From Dyadobacter sp. CY343 (GTDB lineage: Bacteria > Bacteroidota > Bacteroidia > Cytophagales > Spirosomataceae), in assembly GCF_021390335.1 (NCBI RefSeq), contig NZ_JAJUXK010000003.1:1-64000 (forward strand): a stretch of DNA of 64,000 nucleotides, given 5' to 3'. A model generated the notes under the pieces. That model searched no databases. It was given only the letters and a program-made list of their open reading frames with translations, and was not told where the DNA came from. Shown here one piece after another: positions 18,560 to 26,376 of this stretch. The translations under genes and the position numbers were made by a program. Position 1 is the stretch's first letter. The number at the start of each line of letters is the position of its first letter.

Positions 18560-19738
18560 CTATTCCGTCGGTGCAATTGTGCGTCTGGTACCTTCATAAA
18601 GCTCGTATTCCAGTAAGCGACAGTCGATTTTACCAGAATAGAGCTCAATTCTGCGTTTGGCTTTCAAGCCAATTTTCTTGGCCAGATCCAGGTTGCCGGT
18701 AAAGATGTACCCGGAATATCCTCCACACTTTTGTTTCATAAAATCACCAATTCGTCCATAAGTTTCTTCAAGTTCCTGCTCTTCGCCCAACCGCTCGCCG
18801 TATTCGGGATTGACAAAAAAGACCCCCTTATTTTCTTGTGAAATCTCTGTATCAGCAAAATCGCAAACCGAAAACTCGATCATATTTGCCACTCCGGCAG
18901 CAATTGCGTTCTTCTTAGCATTTTCAATCGCTTTCTCGCTATGGTCGGTTGCAATGATCCTCAAACCGGGAGCCTCGGTAATCTGAGCTTCCACTTTGTC
19001 CTGTTCTGCATAATAAAACTCTTTGTCGTAACCGTGGAAATACATGAAAGAGTAATTATTCCTGAAAAGGCCAGGTTTGCTGTTGGTAGCGATCAATGCA
19101 GCTTCTATCGCCAGTGTGCCCGCGCCGCACATTGGATTAATGAATGCAGATTTCCTGTCCCACTTACTCGCCAGGATTGTAGCTGAGGCAAGTGATTCGA
19201 GCATAGGCGCCTGTCCTGGGATTTTGCGGTAACCGTGGCGGGCGATCGTTTCTCCCGATGTATCGATAAAGATCTCTGCCTGGTCTTCTTTCCAGAAAAG
19301 ATGTACCACAGCCCGGTCCATTTCAGAACCCGACGAAGGCCGAATGCCCTTTTTCGCCCTGATCCGGTCAACGATCGCATCTTTGACCTTCACATTCACA
19401 AACATCGAGTTGTTCACAGTTTCATTGTGAACATTGCTGGTTACCGAAAAAAAACCGTCTTCCGGCAAAAGATCTTCCCAGGGTATTTCGGATAAAAAGC
19501 GGTACACGTCGGTCGCATTCCTGGAAGTGAATTTACCCAGACTATACAACACCTGACTTGCACAGTATAGGTTGATATTCAATCTGATACAGTCATTTAC
19601 TGTACCTGTAATGCGAATGCCGGTCGCAAACGTTTCTTCTACCTCATAGCCGAGTTCCTTTACTTCCTGTTCCAGAAAAGGAGCCAGGCGACGGTAGCAG
19701 GTGATAATGACATTGGCCGGGGTATTATATATTGACAT
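18560..19738 (-). CDS. THUMP-domain class I RNA methyltransferase (RlmL/YpsC-like)
   Basis: The 392-residue protein has an N-terminal ferredoxin-like and THUMP region (residues 1-165, 'VIITCYRRLAPFLEQEVKELGYEV', 'DAIVDRIRAKKGIRP') and a Rossmann methyltransferase domain. The SAM site shows 'FINPMCGAGTLAIEAAL' and 'IATDHSEKAIENAKKNA'. The catalytic motif reads 'VNPEYGERLGEE', with Glu where most N-specific RNA methyltransferases have Pro (NPPY). Such enzymes make m2G in 23S rRNA; by homology the target here is probably 23S rRNA helix 74, but this is inference. The length fits the single-domain YpsC/RlmL-N form, not the fused E. coli RlmKL. Confidence 0.9.
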   Translation of the reverse strand: MSIYNTPANVIITCYRRLAPFLEQEVKELGYEVEETFATGIRITGTVNDCIRLNINLYCASQVLYSLGKFTSRNATDVYRFLSEIPWEDLLPEDGFFSVTSNVHNETVNNSMFVNVKVKDAIVDRIRAKKGIRPSSGSEMDRAVVHLFWKEDQAEIFIDTSGETIARHGYRKIPGQAPMLESLASATILASKWDRKSAFINPMCGAGTLAIEAALIATNSKPGLFRNNYSFMYFHGYDKEFYYAEQDKVEAQITEAPGLRIIATDHSEKAIENAKKNAIAAGVANMIEFSVCDFADTEISQENKGVFFVNPEYGERLGEEQELEETYGRIGDFMKQKCGGYSGYIFTGNLDLAKKIGLKAKRRIELYSGKIDCRLLEYELYEGTRRTIAPTE

Positions 19739-19772
19739 CGGAAATTATGAGCGTTAATGGCCTGCAAACATA

Positions 19773-20684
19773 CTAAGAATATTGCTGGCTGATCAACTCG
19801 TGACAGATCCGGGCGCCCGCCATACCGCCCGCAGCAACTGCGCCGGAGACGGATCTTGCCATTGCGGTGTTATCACCAGCTGCAAAAATGCCGGCTATAT
19901 TGGTCTTCTGAGTTGGATCCACAACAATGTAACCTTGCGGGTTTAATGCGCATCCGAGCTGTTCCGGAAGCTGGCAATGTTGTGCAAATGGTGGTCGCGA
20001 ATACAGTGCATTCAATTGGTGTGTTTCCTGATCGGCGAATACGAGCTGGCTGATGTACCCATTTTCATGCTCGATTTTTGTGATGATTTTCTCGTTGAGG
20101 GCGACACCGATTCGAGTTAAAGTTGCTCTTGTATGATCGTCAAATGTGGCCGGGCCGTTTGTGAAAATGGTCAGTTTCGGTGTCCAGTTCCGGATTAGTT
20201 TTGCAAAGTCAAGCGTCATTTCACCATTCGTCAAAATTCCTGTTTCTTCGTCGCGGTACTCGTATCCGTGGCAAAACGGGCAATGTATCACACTAATCCC
20301 CCAGCATTCGGAATGGCCGGGCAGGTCGGGCATCAGATCTTTCACGCCGGTCGCGAAGAGCAGTTTTTTGGCTTTCAGCTGCTGTCCTTTTTGCGTGCCG
20401 ATCGTAAAATCATTGTCGGTGCCGGAAGCATTTACCACCAGATCTTCTATAAAATGAACGGTCGGGTAGGCGAGTACCTGCTCCTTTGCAGAGGCGGTAA
20501 TGGCGGCTGGCGTGTCGCCGTCGTGGGTGATAAAATTGTGTGAATGCGGGGTTTGTGCATTGCAGGGTTTACCGCTGTCGATAATTGCCACTTTCCACAA
20601 CGAGCGGCCGAGCGCCATGCCAGCGGATAATCCGGCATAGCTACCGCCGACGATCACTACATCAAAATCCTGTTCAGATATCAT
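19773..20684 (-). CDS. Thioredoxin-reductase-like FAD/NAD(P) oxidoreductase
   Basis: The 303-residue flavoprotein has an N-terminal FAD-binding motif 'VVIVGGSYAGLSAGMALGR', an NAD(P) domain, and a redox CxxC at C135/C138 in 'IHCPFCHGYE'. A C-terminal FAD motif 'GIFAAGDNT' completes the fold. The canonical TrxR motif is CATC, and CPFC with a following 'HGYE' is typical of TrxR-like proteins beside TetR regulators (including HcpR/gliotoxin-oxidase-like GliT relatives). The redox partner is unknown. A 20-bp palindrome 16 bases upstream of the start matches the site in front of the tetR gene, so it is probably repressed by that protein. Confidence 0.88.
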   Translation of the reverse strand: MISEQDFDVVIVGGSYAGLSAGMALGRSLWKVAIIDSGKPCNAQTPHSHNFITHDGDTPAAITASAKEQVLAYPTVHFIEDLVVNASGTDNDFTIGTQKGQQLKAKKLLFATGVKDLMPDLPGHSECWGISVIHCPFCHGYEYRDEETGILTNGEMTLDFAKLIRNWTPKLTIFTNGPATFDDHTRATLTRIGVALNEKIITKIEHENGYISQLVFADQETHQLNALYSRPPFAQHCQLPEQLGCALNPQGYIVVDPTQKTNIAGIFAAGDNTAMARSVSGAVAAGGMAGARICHELISQQYS

Positions 20685-20700
20685 TTGTTTTTTTGTTTAA

Positions 20701-20720
20701 ATGTCTCAAATGTGAGACAT
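20701..20720. promoter_or_regulatory. TetR operator, copy 1 (in front of the oxidoreductase)
   Basis: The site is a perfect palindrome, atgtctca-aatg-tgagacat apart from the 4-base centre. It lies 16 bases upstream of the oxidoreductase ATG, where it would cover the promoter or leader. The same core occurs at 21320-21347 in front of the tetR gene. Two copies flanking a TetR gene are strong evidence for its operator. Confidence 0.8.
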
Positions 20721-20736
20721 GCATGGATAAAAAAAT

Positions 20737-21312
20737 TTACAGTCCTATTCCCCGGCTGAATGAAAACCAGCCTAGCTTCTTAACTACTTCTAAATCGTTT
20801 TTCGGATTATTTCTGGAAGAAACGGAAGCACCTACAATACCCTGGAACAACTGGTGCATCCATTCCACTGTCATCATCGAGCTGATCAGCCCTTCCTTTT
20901 GAAGATATTGCAAATGCGATTTCCAGACCGAGAAAGTATCATCATATTCTGCACATTCCTTGTCATGTGCACGATGATCGTGGTCATGTAAAGTGTGTAG
21001 TTTGTGTAGAAAAGTGTCTTTGGTACCGCATTCTACCCCTGCATAAAACATATATTCAAGTCGCTTTACGGGATCTTCGGTACTGTCATACGCTTTCTGC
21101 ATAGCCTTGTGACAAGCTTTTCTGATCTCCGTTTTGCATTTCAGCATCAGCTCGTTCCGATCCTTAAAATACCTGTGGAGTGTCCGCCGCGTTATCTGCG
21201 CCTTTTCTGCCACCTTTTCCAAAGGCGCAGAAAGGTCCTCATTGAAAATAAGGATCGCCGCTTCAATGATACTTTGCTCGGTGTCTTTCAAGGTTGTTTT
21301 TCTTTTTTGCAA
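20737..21312 (-). CDS. TetR-family transcriptional repressor
   Basis: The 191-residue protein has an N-terminal TetR HTH ('SIIEAAILIFNEDLSAPLEKVAEKAQITRRTLHRYFKDRNEL', residues about 14-55 by eye) and a helical ligand-binding domain rich in His and Asp ('LHTLHDHDHRAHDKE'), which might bind metal. No ATG is available. The start is TTG at 21312, or TTG at 21291 if the TACATTTG box at 21317-21310 is a true -7 element. The operator palindrome lies just upstream, and a second copy precedes the divergently spaced but co-oriented oxidoreductase. Autorepression plus control of that enzyme is likely. Confidence 0.9.
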   Translation of the reverse strand: MQKRKTTLKDTEQSIIEAAILIFNEDLSAPLEKVAEKAQITRRTLHRYFKDRNELMLKCKTEIRKACHKAMQKAYDSTEDPVKRLEYMFYAGVECGTKDTFLHKLHTLHDHDHRAHDKECAEYDDTFSVWKSHLQYLQKEGLISSMMTVEWMHQLFQGIVGASVSSRNNPKNDLEVVKKLGWFSFSRGIGL

Positions 21313-21319
21313 ATGTAAG

Positions 21320-21347
21320 TAATATGTCTCAAATGTGGGACATATTA
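21320..21347. promoter_or_regulatory. TetR operator, copy 2 (in front of tetR)
   Basis: The 28-bp site is an inverted repeat with arms TAATATGTCTCA and TGGGACATATTA around AATG, with one mismatched pair. Its core ATGTCTCAAATGTG is identical to the copy at 20701. It lies 8 bases before the TTG codon at 21312 and directly abuts a TACATTTG box read on the minus strand, so a bound repressor would block tetR transcription. Confidence 0.8.
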
Positions 21348-21428
21348 TTTTGTTATGTAAAAATTAATGTGACCGAATCATAAGACTGACGTCTAAACAA
21401 GAATTCAACTTGTTTAGCCAGACTTCTG

Positions 21429-24400
21429 ATGAAGAAACTATTACTGCTTTTTACCATTTGGGTAAATCAGCTTGCCGCCCAGCCTACCAGCACGCAAAAC
21501 TACATCCTGACGCGCACCTACAAACAAACCGGCGCGGCGGCGGGCGATGTGGGCAAAGTATCGACCCAGGTCCAGTACTTTGACGGGCTGGGAAGACTGG
21601 TTCAAAATGTCGAGGTGTGCCAAAGTCCGTCGGGTTCCGATTTGATAGGCGCTTCCAGCTACGTTTTGGGAAGGCTATCTCAAAAGCATTTGCCTTACCC
21701 GGCAGCGGGCAGCGGCGCTTTTCAGGCAAATGCAGCCGCGGCTTCTGCAAGCTTTTATCAATCGGCACCGGCTGGGTTGGATGCTTCGGATGTGGGCAAA
21801 CCTTACCAGCAAACTTTCTATGAAAAGTCGCCCCTGGGCAGGGTTACCGGCCAGCAGGCTGCGGGCAGTAAGAGCGCAGCTTCGGTTATCAAACACAAGG
21901 TCAATGCAGCCAATCAGGTCAAACGCTACGATTTCGACCTAAGTAACAATACTTTATCGCAGGCTGGCCACTACGCGGCAGGAAGCCTGTACTGGCTCAA
22001 TGAGACCGACGAGGCGGGGAATGTGACCAATACCTTTACTGATAAGCTCGGCCAAATGGTTTGCAAACAGATAGTCGCCTCCGCCCAGCAGACTCTTTCG
22101 ACCTACTATGTTCACGATGATCTGGGGCTATTGCGGGCGGTTTTACAGCCGGGCTATCAGGATAACCCCTCACTTTCCGAGCAGGCTTTCACTTACAACT
22201 ACGACGAGCGCGGCAGGAATATCACCAAAACCATCCCCGGCGCTGGCACAACCGAGCTGGTTTATGACCGCTTTAACAGGCCAGCACTTTCGCGGAATGC
22301 AGGCCAGGCCGCGCATGGGGTTTGGGGTTTTACCAAATACGATGGAAGAAACCGGCCAATTGCCACTGGCGAGATCGCCTCTGCATTAAACCGCGCAGAC
22401 TGGGCAGCAGCAGTGGATGTCGGAATACTTCACCACGAAGAGCGCAATAACGCACAAACAGCGGGCTATACCCTGGACAAAACAGCGCCGAAAAATGCGA
22501 CAGAAGCCAGTCTGCTCACCCTTACCTTTTACGATGATTACGCTTTTTCCAAAGGAGCCAATCTGGATTATAGTCCAGTATACTATCCCGCAAACAATGC
22601 CAATGTAAAAGGCTACTCGACAGGCAGCCGCGCCAGGGTACTTCCCGGAGCAGGTGGCACCGGCGGTTGGCTGACTACGGTCAACTACTACGATGCCGAG
22701 TACCGGCCCCTGCAAACAAGTCGCGAGCTATACGGACTGGGTGTCGGCGCAATTGAAAGAATATCCACCCAATACCTGTACGATCTGGCGCCGGTAGTAG
22801 CCGAGCAGAAAACCGAGCAGATTCTAGGTGGCAACAATACCAACACGCACGTTGCCACCTACACCTACGACCATGCAGACCGTCTTTTAAGCACGCATGA
22901 AAAGGTGAGCGCGCCCACTGGTTCGCACGAAGCCAACACGGTCGCCAGGCGGTACAACCAGCTTGGCCAGCTTTACACGCAGTGGTTGCATTCCAAAGAT
23001 GGGAGCTACTTTCTGAGAAAAACCGCTTATACCCACAACATCCGCAGCTGGCAGACCTCGGCCAAAACTGTCTACAAAAAGCAAAACGATGGCCCAGAGC
23101 TTCCCATCTTCGGCTACGGACTGGCTTACCTGAAAGGGAACAGCTATACAAACGGAAACATCAGTCAAATGGACTGGCAGGACAAAACCCTGCCTGCAAA
23201 AGGGCTGAGTTTCACCTATGACGGCGCAAACCGGCTGACCGCCTCGACCGGGATCAACGGCTATACCGACACCGAGCAATCGATTAGTTACGATGCAAAC
23301 GGCAACCTGAAAACCCTCACCCGCGCCGGCTCAGCCCAGGACCAGCTGGCTTACGCCTACTCAGGCAACAGGCTCACCTCAGTCACCGACAATTCAGCCA
23401 GCAATACCGGGCTAAAAGCGGGGCTAAGTAGCTACGCCTACGACGCAAGCGGCAATATGACCACCGACGGCGGGCGCAATGCGACCATCAACTACAACCA
23501 GTTGGACCTTGCCAAAACAGTCAAGATCGGGGCAAAGACATTTACCTACGACTACGATGCGACAGGAAGGAAGCTGCAATATGTCGCCGACACGATCACG
23601 CTGCAATACGCAGGGATCTTCGAGTACCGAAAAGCAGGCAATGTCAGTAGCTTGTACCGGGTGCAGCTCGCGGCTGGACAAGCAGCCATAGTGGCCGGCA
23701 AACCTGTTTTTCATTATGCATTAAAAGACCATCTGGGCAGCACCAGGCTGGTTTTCAATGAAAAAGGCAGCACCTTGCAACGGACGGATTACTATCCTTT
23801 CGGGCTGAGCATCAACCGCGACGGGGCGGCACCAAAGGTGCAGGATTGGGCGAGCCGCTATCTGTACAACGGCAAAGAGCGGCAAGTTGGCACAGGCTAC
23901 CTGGACTATGGCGCGCGGATGTACATGCCGGAAGTCGGCCGGTGGGGCACAACCGACCCAATGAGCGAGGCAGCAAGACGTTTTAGCCCATACACCTACG
24001 GCAACGATAATCCGCTTATCTTCATCGACCCGGACGGCATGCAAAGCTGGCACTTCGAAGGAAAGGCGGCCGAGGAAATGTTCCGGCAGGAGCAGCGGGA
24101 TCAGGAAGACCGCGAGAAGAAGCGGGCTGAGAAGGACAAACCGTTTGGGTTGTTGGCGCGCATGAAGGCGACCGGCTGGGAGCCTGGGCAGAGTTTGCCG
24201 GTTGTGGATGGGATTGAGAGTGATCATACGATTGACTTCACGATCATTCCGATTGCTAAGCCATTAGAATGGCTGGTTAAGCCGCTTGTTGGGTTGGTGC
24301 GGGCGCAGTGGTTGGGGAGGGTTGGAGCGAAGGAAGGAACAAGCCTACTGAAACCCATGGGGCTAGGTTCTACCGGCAGGGCAGAGGCGGCAAATCTAAC

Positions 24401-24605
24401 AGAACAACTGGCTATGAAGGAAATAATATCAAACCCCGCAATTGGTAATATTGTGAACCTAAAAAAAGGAATGACGGATACTAGATGGCCCCAGGCAGAC
24501 GGTTGGAGGAAGATGTCATGGAATAACGCAGGAGTTGAAATACACTACGTCGGACAGTGGTCTAATGGCGTTTTAAAAGCAGTTGATGATTTCAAATTCA
24601 AATAA
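21429..24605 (+). CDS. RHS repeat protein with C-terminal toxin-like tip
   Basis: The 1058-residue secreted protein starts with a signal peptide ('LLLLFTIWVNQLAAQP'), followed by the Bacteroidota RHS N-terminal region (DUF6443-like, 'YFDGLGRLVQNVEV'). Many YD/RHS repeats follow ('YDRFNRPALSRNAGQ', 'YDANGNLKTLTRAG'). The RHS-associated core sits at about residues 785-872 ('YYPFGLSI', 'YLYNGKERQ', 'LDYGARMYMPEVGRW', 'DPDGMQ'). After the core comes a linker ('IESDHTIDFTIIPIAKPLEWL') and then, from about residue 967, a different, AT-richer tip ending 'GVEIHYVGQW...VDDFKFK'. This is the layout of polymorphic toxins. I cannot name the tip's activity, though its length and ending suggest a small nuclease-like fold. 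The gene directly downstream is the candidate immunity gene. Confidence 0.92.
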   Translation: MKKLLLLFTIWVNQLAAQPTSTQNYILTRTYKQTGAAAGDVGKVSTQVQYFDGLGRLVQNVEVCQSPSGSDLIGASSYVLGRLSQKHLPYPAAGSGAFQANAAAASASFYQSAPAGLDASDVGKPYQQTFYEKSPLGRVTGQQAAGSKSAASVIKHKVNAANQVKRYDFDLSNNTLSQAGHYAAGSLYWLNETDEAGNVTNTFTDKLGQMVCKQIVASAQQTLSTYYVHDDLGLLRAVLQPGYQDNPSLSEQAFTYNYDERGRNITKTIPGAGTTELVYDRFNRPALSRNAGQAAHGVWGFTKYDGRNRPIATGEIASALNRADWAAAVDVGILHHEERNNAQTAGYTLDKTAPKNATEASLLTLTFYDDYAFSKGANLDYSPVYYPANNANVKGYSTGSRARVLPGAGGTGGWLTTVNYYDAEYRPLQTSRELYGLGVGAIERISTQYLYDLAPVVAEQKTEQILGGNNTNTHVATYTYDHADRLLSTHEKVSAPTGSHEANTVARRYNQLGQLYTQWLHSKDGSYFLRKTAYTHNIRSWQTSAKTVYKKQNDGPELPIFGYGLAYLKGNSYTNGNISQMDWQDKTLPAKGLSFTYDGANRLTASTGINGYTDTEQSISYDANGNLKTLTRAGSAQDQLAYAYSGNRLTSVTDNSASNTGLKAGLSSYAYDASGNMTTDGGRNATINYNQLDLAKTVKIGAKTFTYDYDATGRKLQYVADTITLQYAGIFEYRKAGNVSSLYRVQLAAGQAAIVAGKPVFHYALKDHLGSTRLVFNEKGSTLQRTDYYPFGLSINRDGAAPKVQDWASRYLYNGKERQVGTGYLDYGARMYMPEVGRWGTTDPMSEAARRFSPYTYGNDNPLIFIDPDGMQSWHFEGKAAEEMFRQEQRDQEDREKKRAEKDKPFGLLARMKATGWEPGQSLPVVDGIESDHTIDFTIIPIAKPLEWLVKPLVGLVRAQWLGRVGAKEGTSLLKPMGLGSTGRAEAANLTEQLAMKEIISNPAIGNIVNLKKGMTDTRWPQADGWRKMSWNNAGVEIHYVGQWSNGVLKAVDDFKFK
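24213..24316 (+). repeat. Direct repeat at the RHS tip junction, copy 1 (copy 2 at 25721-25824)
   Basis: These 104 bases inside the RHS gene, encoding the linker from 'IESDHT' to 'RAQWLG', recur at 25721-25824 with only six mismatches by my reading. Sequence on the 3' side of both copies is unrelated. The repeat is thus the last shared segment before the variable tip, where homologous recombination could swap one toxin tip for another. Confidence 0.85.
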
Positions 24606-24606
24606 C

Positions 24607-25026
24607 ATGAAAATAACTTGTAAAGCAACGACCTGGAAGAGATCTGATCAAAACAATATGGACATGGTTCACTTAAATATTGTGGATTATACATTCGGAG
24701 GTTATGGATTGGAATTAGGTAATACATATCTTGTAATGGGAGTCGTATCTTACAAAGATTCCAACACAATATATTATTTAATAGATACCTATGGAAAACC
24801 ATATTGGTTTCCGTCCCAGTTGTTTGAAATATTAGACCATTCATTACCAAATGATTGGTTTATAAACATTTATAGCGGAAGCGAAACTAGCAACGTGAAC
24901 AGTTTGCTTGGATTTGATGAATTGGTAAGAAATGAGGACTTTCATGACCAATTAATAGAAAGAGATGAGGAGGTACTACGTCTTTATTTCAAAAGAAAAA
25001 TCGAGTTAGAGCAAAGCTATAAGTAG
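24607..25026 (+). CDS. Candidate immunity protein for the RHS tip
   Basis: From the ATG at 24607 (one base after the RHS stop codon) the product has 139 residues. It is AT-rich in codon use, unlike the RHS body, and has no signal peptide. The sequence shows alternating beta-like strands ('IVDYTFGGYGLELGNTYLVMGVV', 'IYYLIDTYGKPYWFPSQLFEILD') and an acidic C-terminal helix ('ERDEEVLRLYFKRKIELEQ'). I do not recognise the family. Its position immediately after a toxin-like tip is the standard place for the cognate immunity gene, and near-zero spacing implies coupled translation. The function is inferred from position only. Confidence 0.7.
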   Translation: MKITCKATTWKRSDQNNMDMVHLNIVDYTFGGYGLELGNTYLVMGVVSYKDSNTIYYLIDTYGKPYWFPSQLFEILDHSLPNDWFINIYSGSETSNVNSLLGFDELVRNEDFHDQLIERDEEVLRLYFKRKIELEQSYK

Positions 25027-25088
25027 GTATAACCATAAAAGTGGCATAAATATTGGGGCAAACAACAAAAGCGGACTTTTGTAGGGTA

Positions 25089-25661
25089 ATGTTTATGGAA
25101 TGTATCGAGAAAATAATAAATTGGAAAGAACAGTTGTCGAAATTTGAAGAAACAAATAATGGGAAATCTGCAATTTCTTTAATGCAAGAAACTATTAATA
25201 TAAATGGTAGCAGTATAGAAGCGTATTTGAGTTTCAACTACTTACTTATGAATTTGTTAGTCGAAGAAGAATACGACTCCAATGATCATGATTACTATGC
25301 TGGATTATTAAAGAAATATTTTATCGAATCTTATGATAAATTTTCTTATGACCCAAAATATCTTTTCTATATCGCACATATAGCTAGAATGTCTGAATGG
25401 TATTTCAATATTGAAATTTCAGATGCTCAAAGTATGATGGAAAAGGCATCAGAGCTTGAACCTGATAGTATTCTTTACAAATGGGCTAAGTGCTGTGATT
25501 TAGATATGCGGGATTCTAGCAATGTGGAAAAAATGATTCTCTATGCTAAGCATGCCTTGTTAGATACAAACGTTAAAGAGGAATTGAAATCTAATGGAGC
25601 ACTAGGCCAATACCTGTTAGATTTACTTAGGTATTGGAGCAAAAAGAAACTTGATAGGTAA
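25089..25661 (+). CDS. Orphan immunity-like or TPR-like hypothetical protein
   Basis: The frame has 190 residues from ATG 25089 (another ATG at 25095; the frame is open 12 codons further upstream without a good start). It is AT-rich and helical: 'ISLMQETININGSSIEAYLSFNYLLMNLL', 'YLFYIAHIARMSEWYFNIEI', 'MMEKASELEPDSILYKWAKC'. The repeating helix pairs resemble TPR-type folds, which are common among immunity proteins. It sits between the first immunity gene and a displaced RHS tip. It may be a leftover immunity protein from an earlier toxin tip. No enzymatic motif is visible. Confidence 0.6.
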   Translation: MFMECIEKIINWKEQLSKFEETNNGKSAISLMQETININGSSIEAYLSFNYLLMNLLVEEEYDSNDHDYYAGLLKKYFIESYDKFSYDPKYLFYIAHIARMSEWYFNIEISDAQSMMEKASELEPDSILYKWAKCCDLDMRDSSNVEKMILYAKHALLDTNVKEELKSNGALGQYLLDLLRYWSKKKLDR

Positions 25662-25672
25662 CTTCAAGAATA

Positions 25673-26103
25673 AAGGCGACCAACTTGCAGCCGGGTCAGC
25701 AGCTGCCAGTTATAGATGGTATTGAAAGTGATCATACGATTGACTTCACGATCATTCCTATTGCTAAACCGTTAGAATGGCTGGTTAAGCCGCTTGTTGG
25801 GTTGGTCAGGGCGCAGTGGTTGGGTAATGCTGCTGTAAAAAAGAGCATTACAACAGCAGAAGGGACAGAAATTACCGGATTCGCTAAACATGGCCTAAAT
25901 AGAACTATATAGAGAGGAGTTAAGCCCAATGCTATTTTGGATGCAATAAAAAATCCTTTGAAAACTGGAAATATTGTAACTGACCCGTTAGGACGACAGA
26001 TCAACGCTTTATCGGCCAATTTGGCGAGGTAGTTGTCAATCCTCAAACAGGGAAAATTATATCCACCAATCCAACATCTTCATCTAAATCGGCAACTTCT
26101 TAA
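25673..26103 (+). pseudogene. Displaced RHS tip: linker plus broken toxin domain
   Basis: The first part ('KATNLQPGQQLPVIDGIESD' onward to 'VRAQWLG') matches the linker of the RHS protein upstream, so this is an RHS 3' end without its body. The tip then reads 'GTEITGFAKHGLNRTI', a TAG stop (25910-25912), and 'RGVKPNAILDAIKNPLK', still in frame, to 'DPLGR'. One base appears to be missing near 25997. The next frame continues 'RFIGQFGEVVVNPQTGKII' to TAA at 26101. Together these pieces give one coherent small toxin domain ('HG..R...RGV...I.DA..NP', 'V.NP.TGKI'), which I associate with polymorphic-toxin C-termini. With one nonsense and one frameshift it is dead as it stands, unless recombined. 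Confidence 0.8.
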
Positions 26104-26115
26104 AAAATTAAAGGA

Positions 26116-26376
26116 ATGAAAGTTAAATTAGGTAAAAATCACATAAGTTATCTTATTAATAATCTCTATCAAGAACAAGAATCGTTCAAGAATATACTAA
26201 TACAGATTAGTGACGAAATTCCTTCTGTCATTTTTGAAGTTGATGATGATTCGGCAGATGCAATAAGAGACTGGGCAGGCGAACAATTACAGAAAATCGG
26301 ATTTGATATCAACTACGAATTGAATTACGAAGGTAAAATATTAGAGGAATTGATAGATATATTTTATGCCGGATGA
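26116..26376 (+). CDS. Candidate immunity protein for the displaced RHS tip
   Basis: This intact 86-residue frame begins 12 bases after the broken tip ends. It is acidic, AT-rich and lacks a signal: 'KILEELIDIFYAG' at the end and 'ISDEIPSVIFEVDDDSADAIRDWAGEQL' in the middle. Position immediately downstream of a toxin remnant makes it the cognate immunity gene by context. The toxin is broken while this gene is intact, which fits a retained antidote against siblings that still carry the active tip (inference). Its stop overlaps the start of the next, broken frame (ATGA). Confidence 0.65.
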   Translation: MKVKLGKNHISYLINNLYQEQESFKNILIQISDEIPSVIFEVDDDSADAIRDWAGEQLQKIGFDINYELNYEGKILEELIDIFYAG

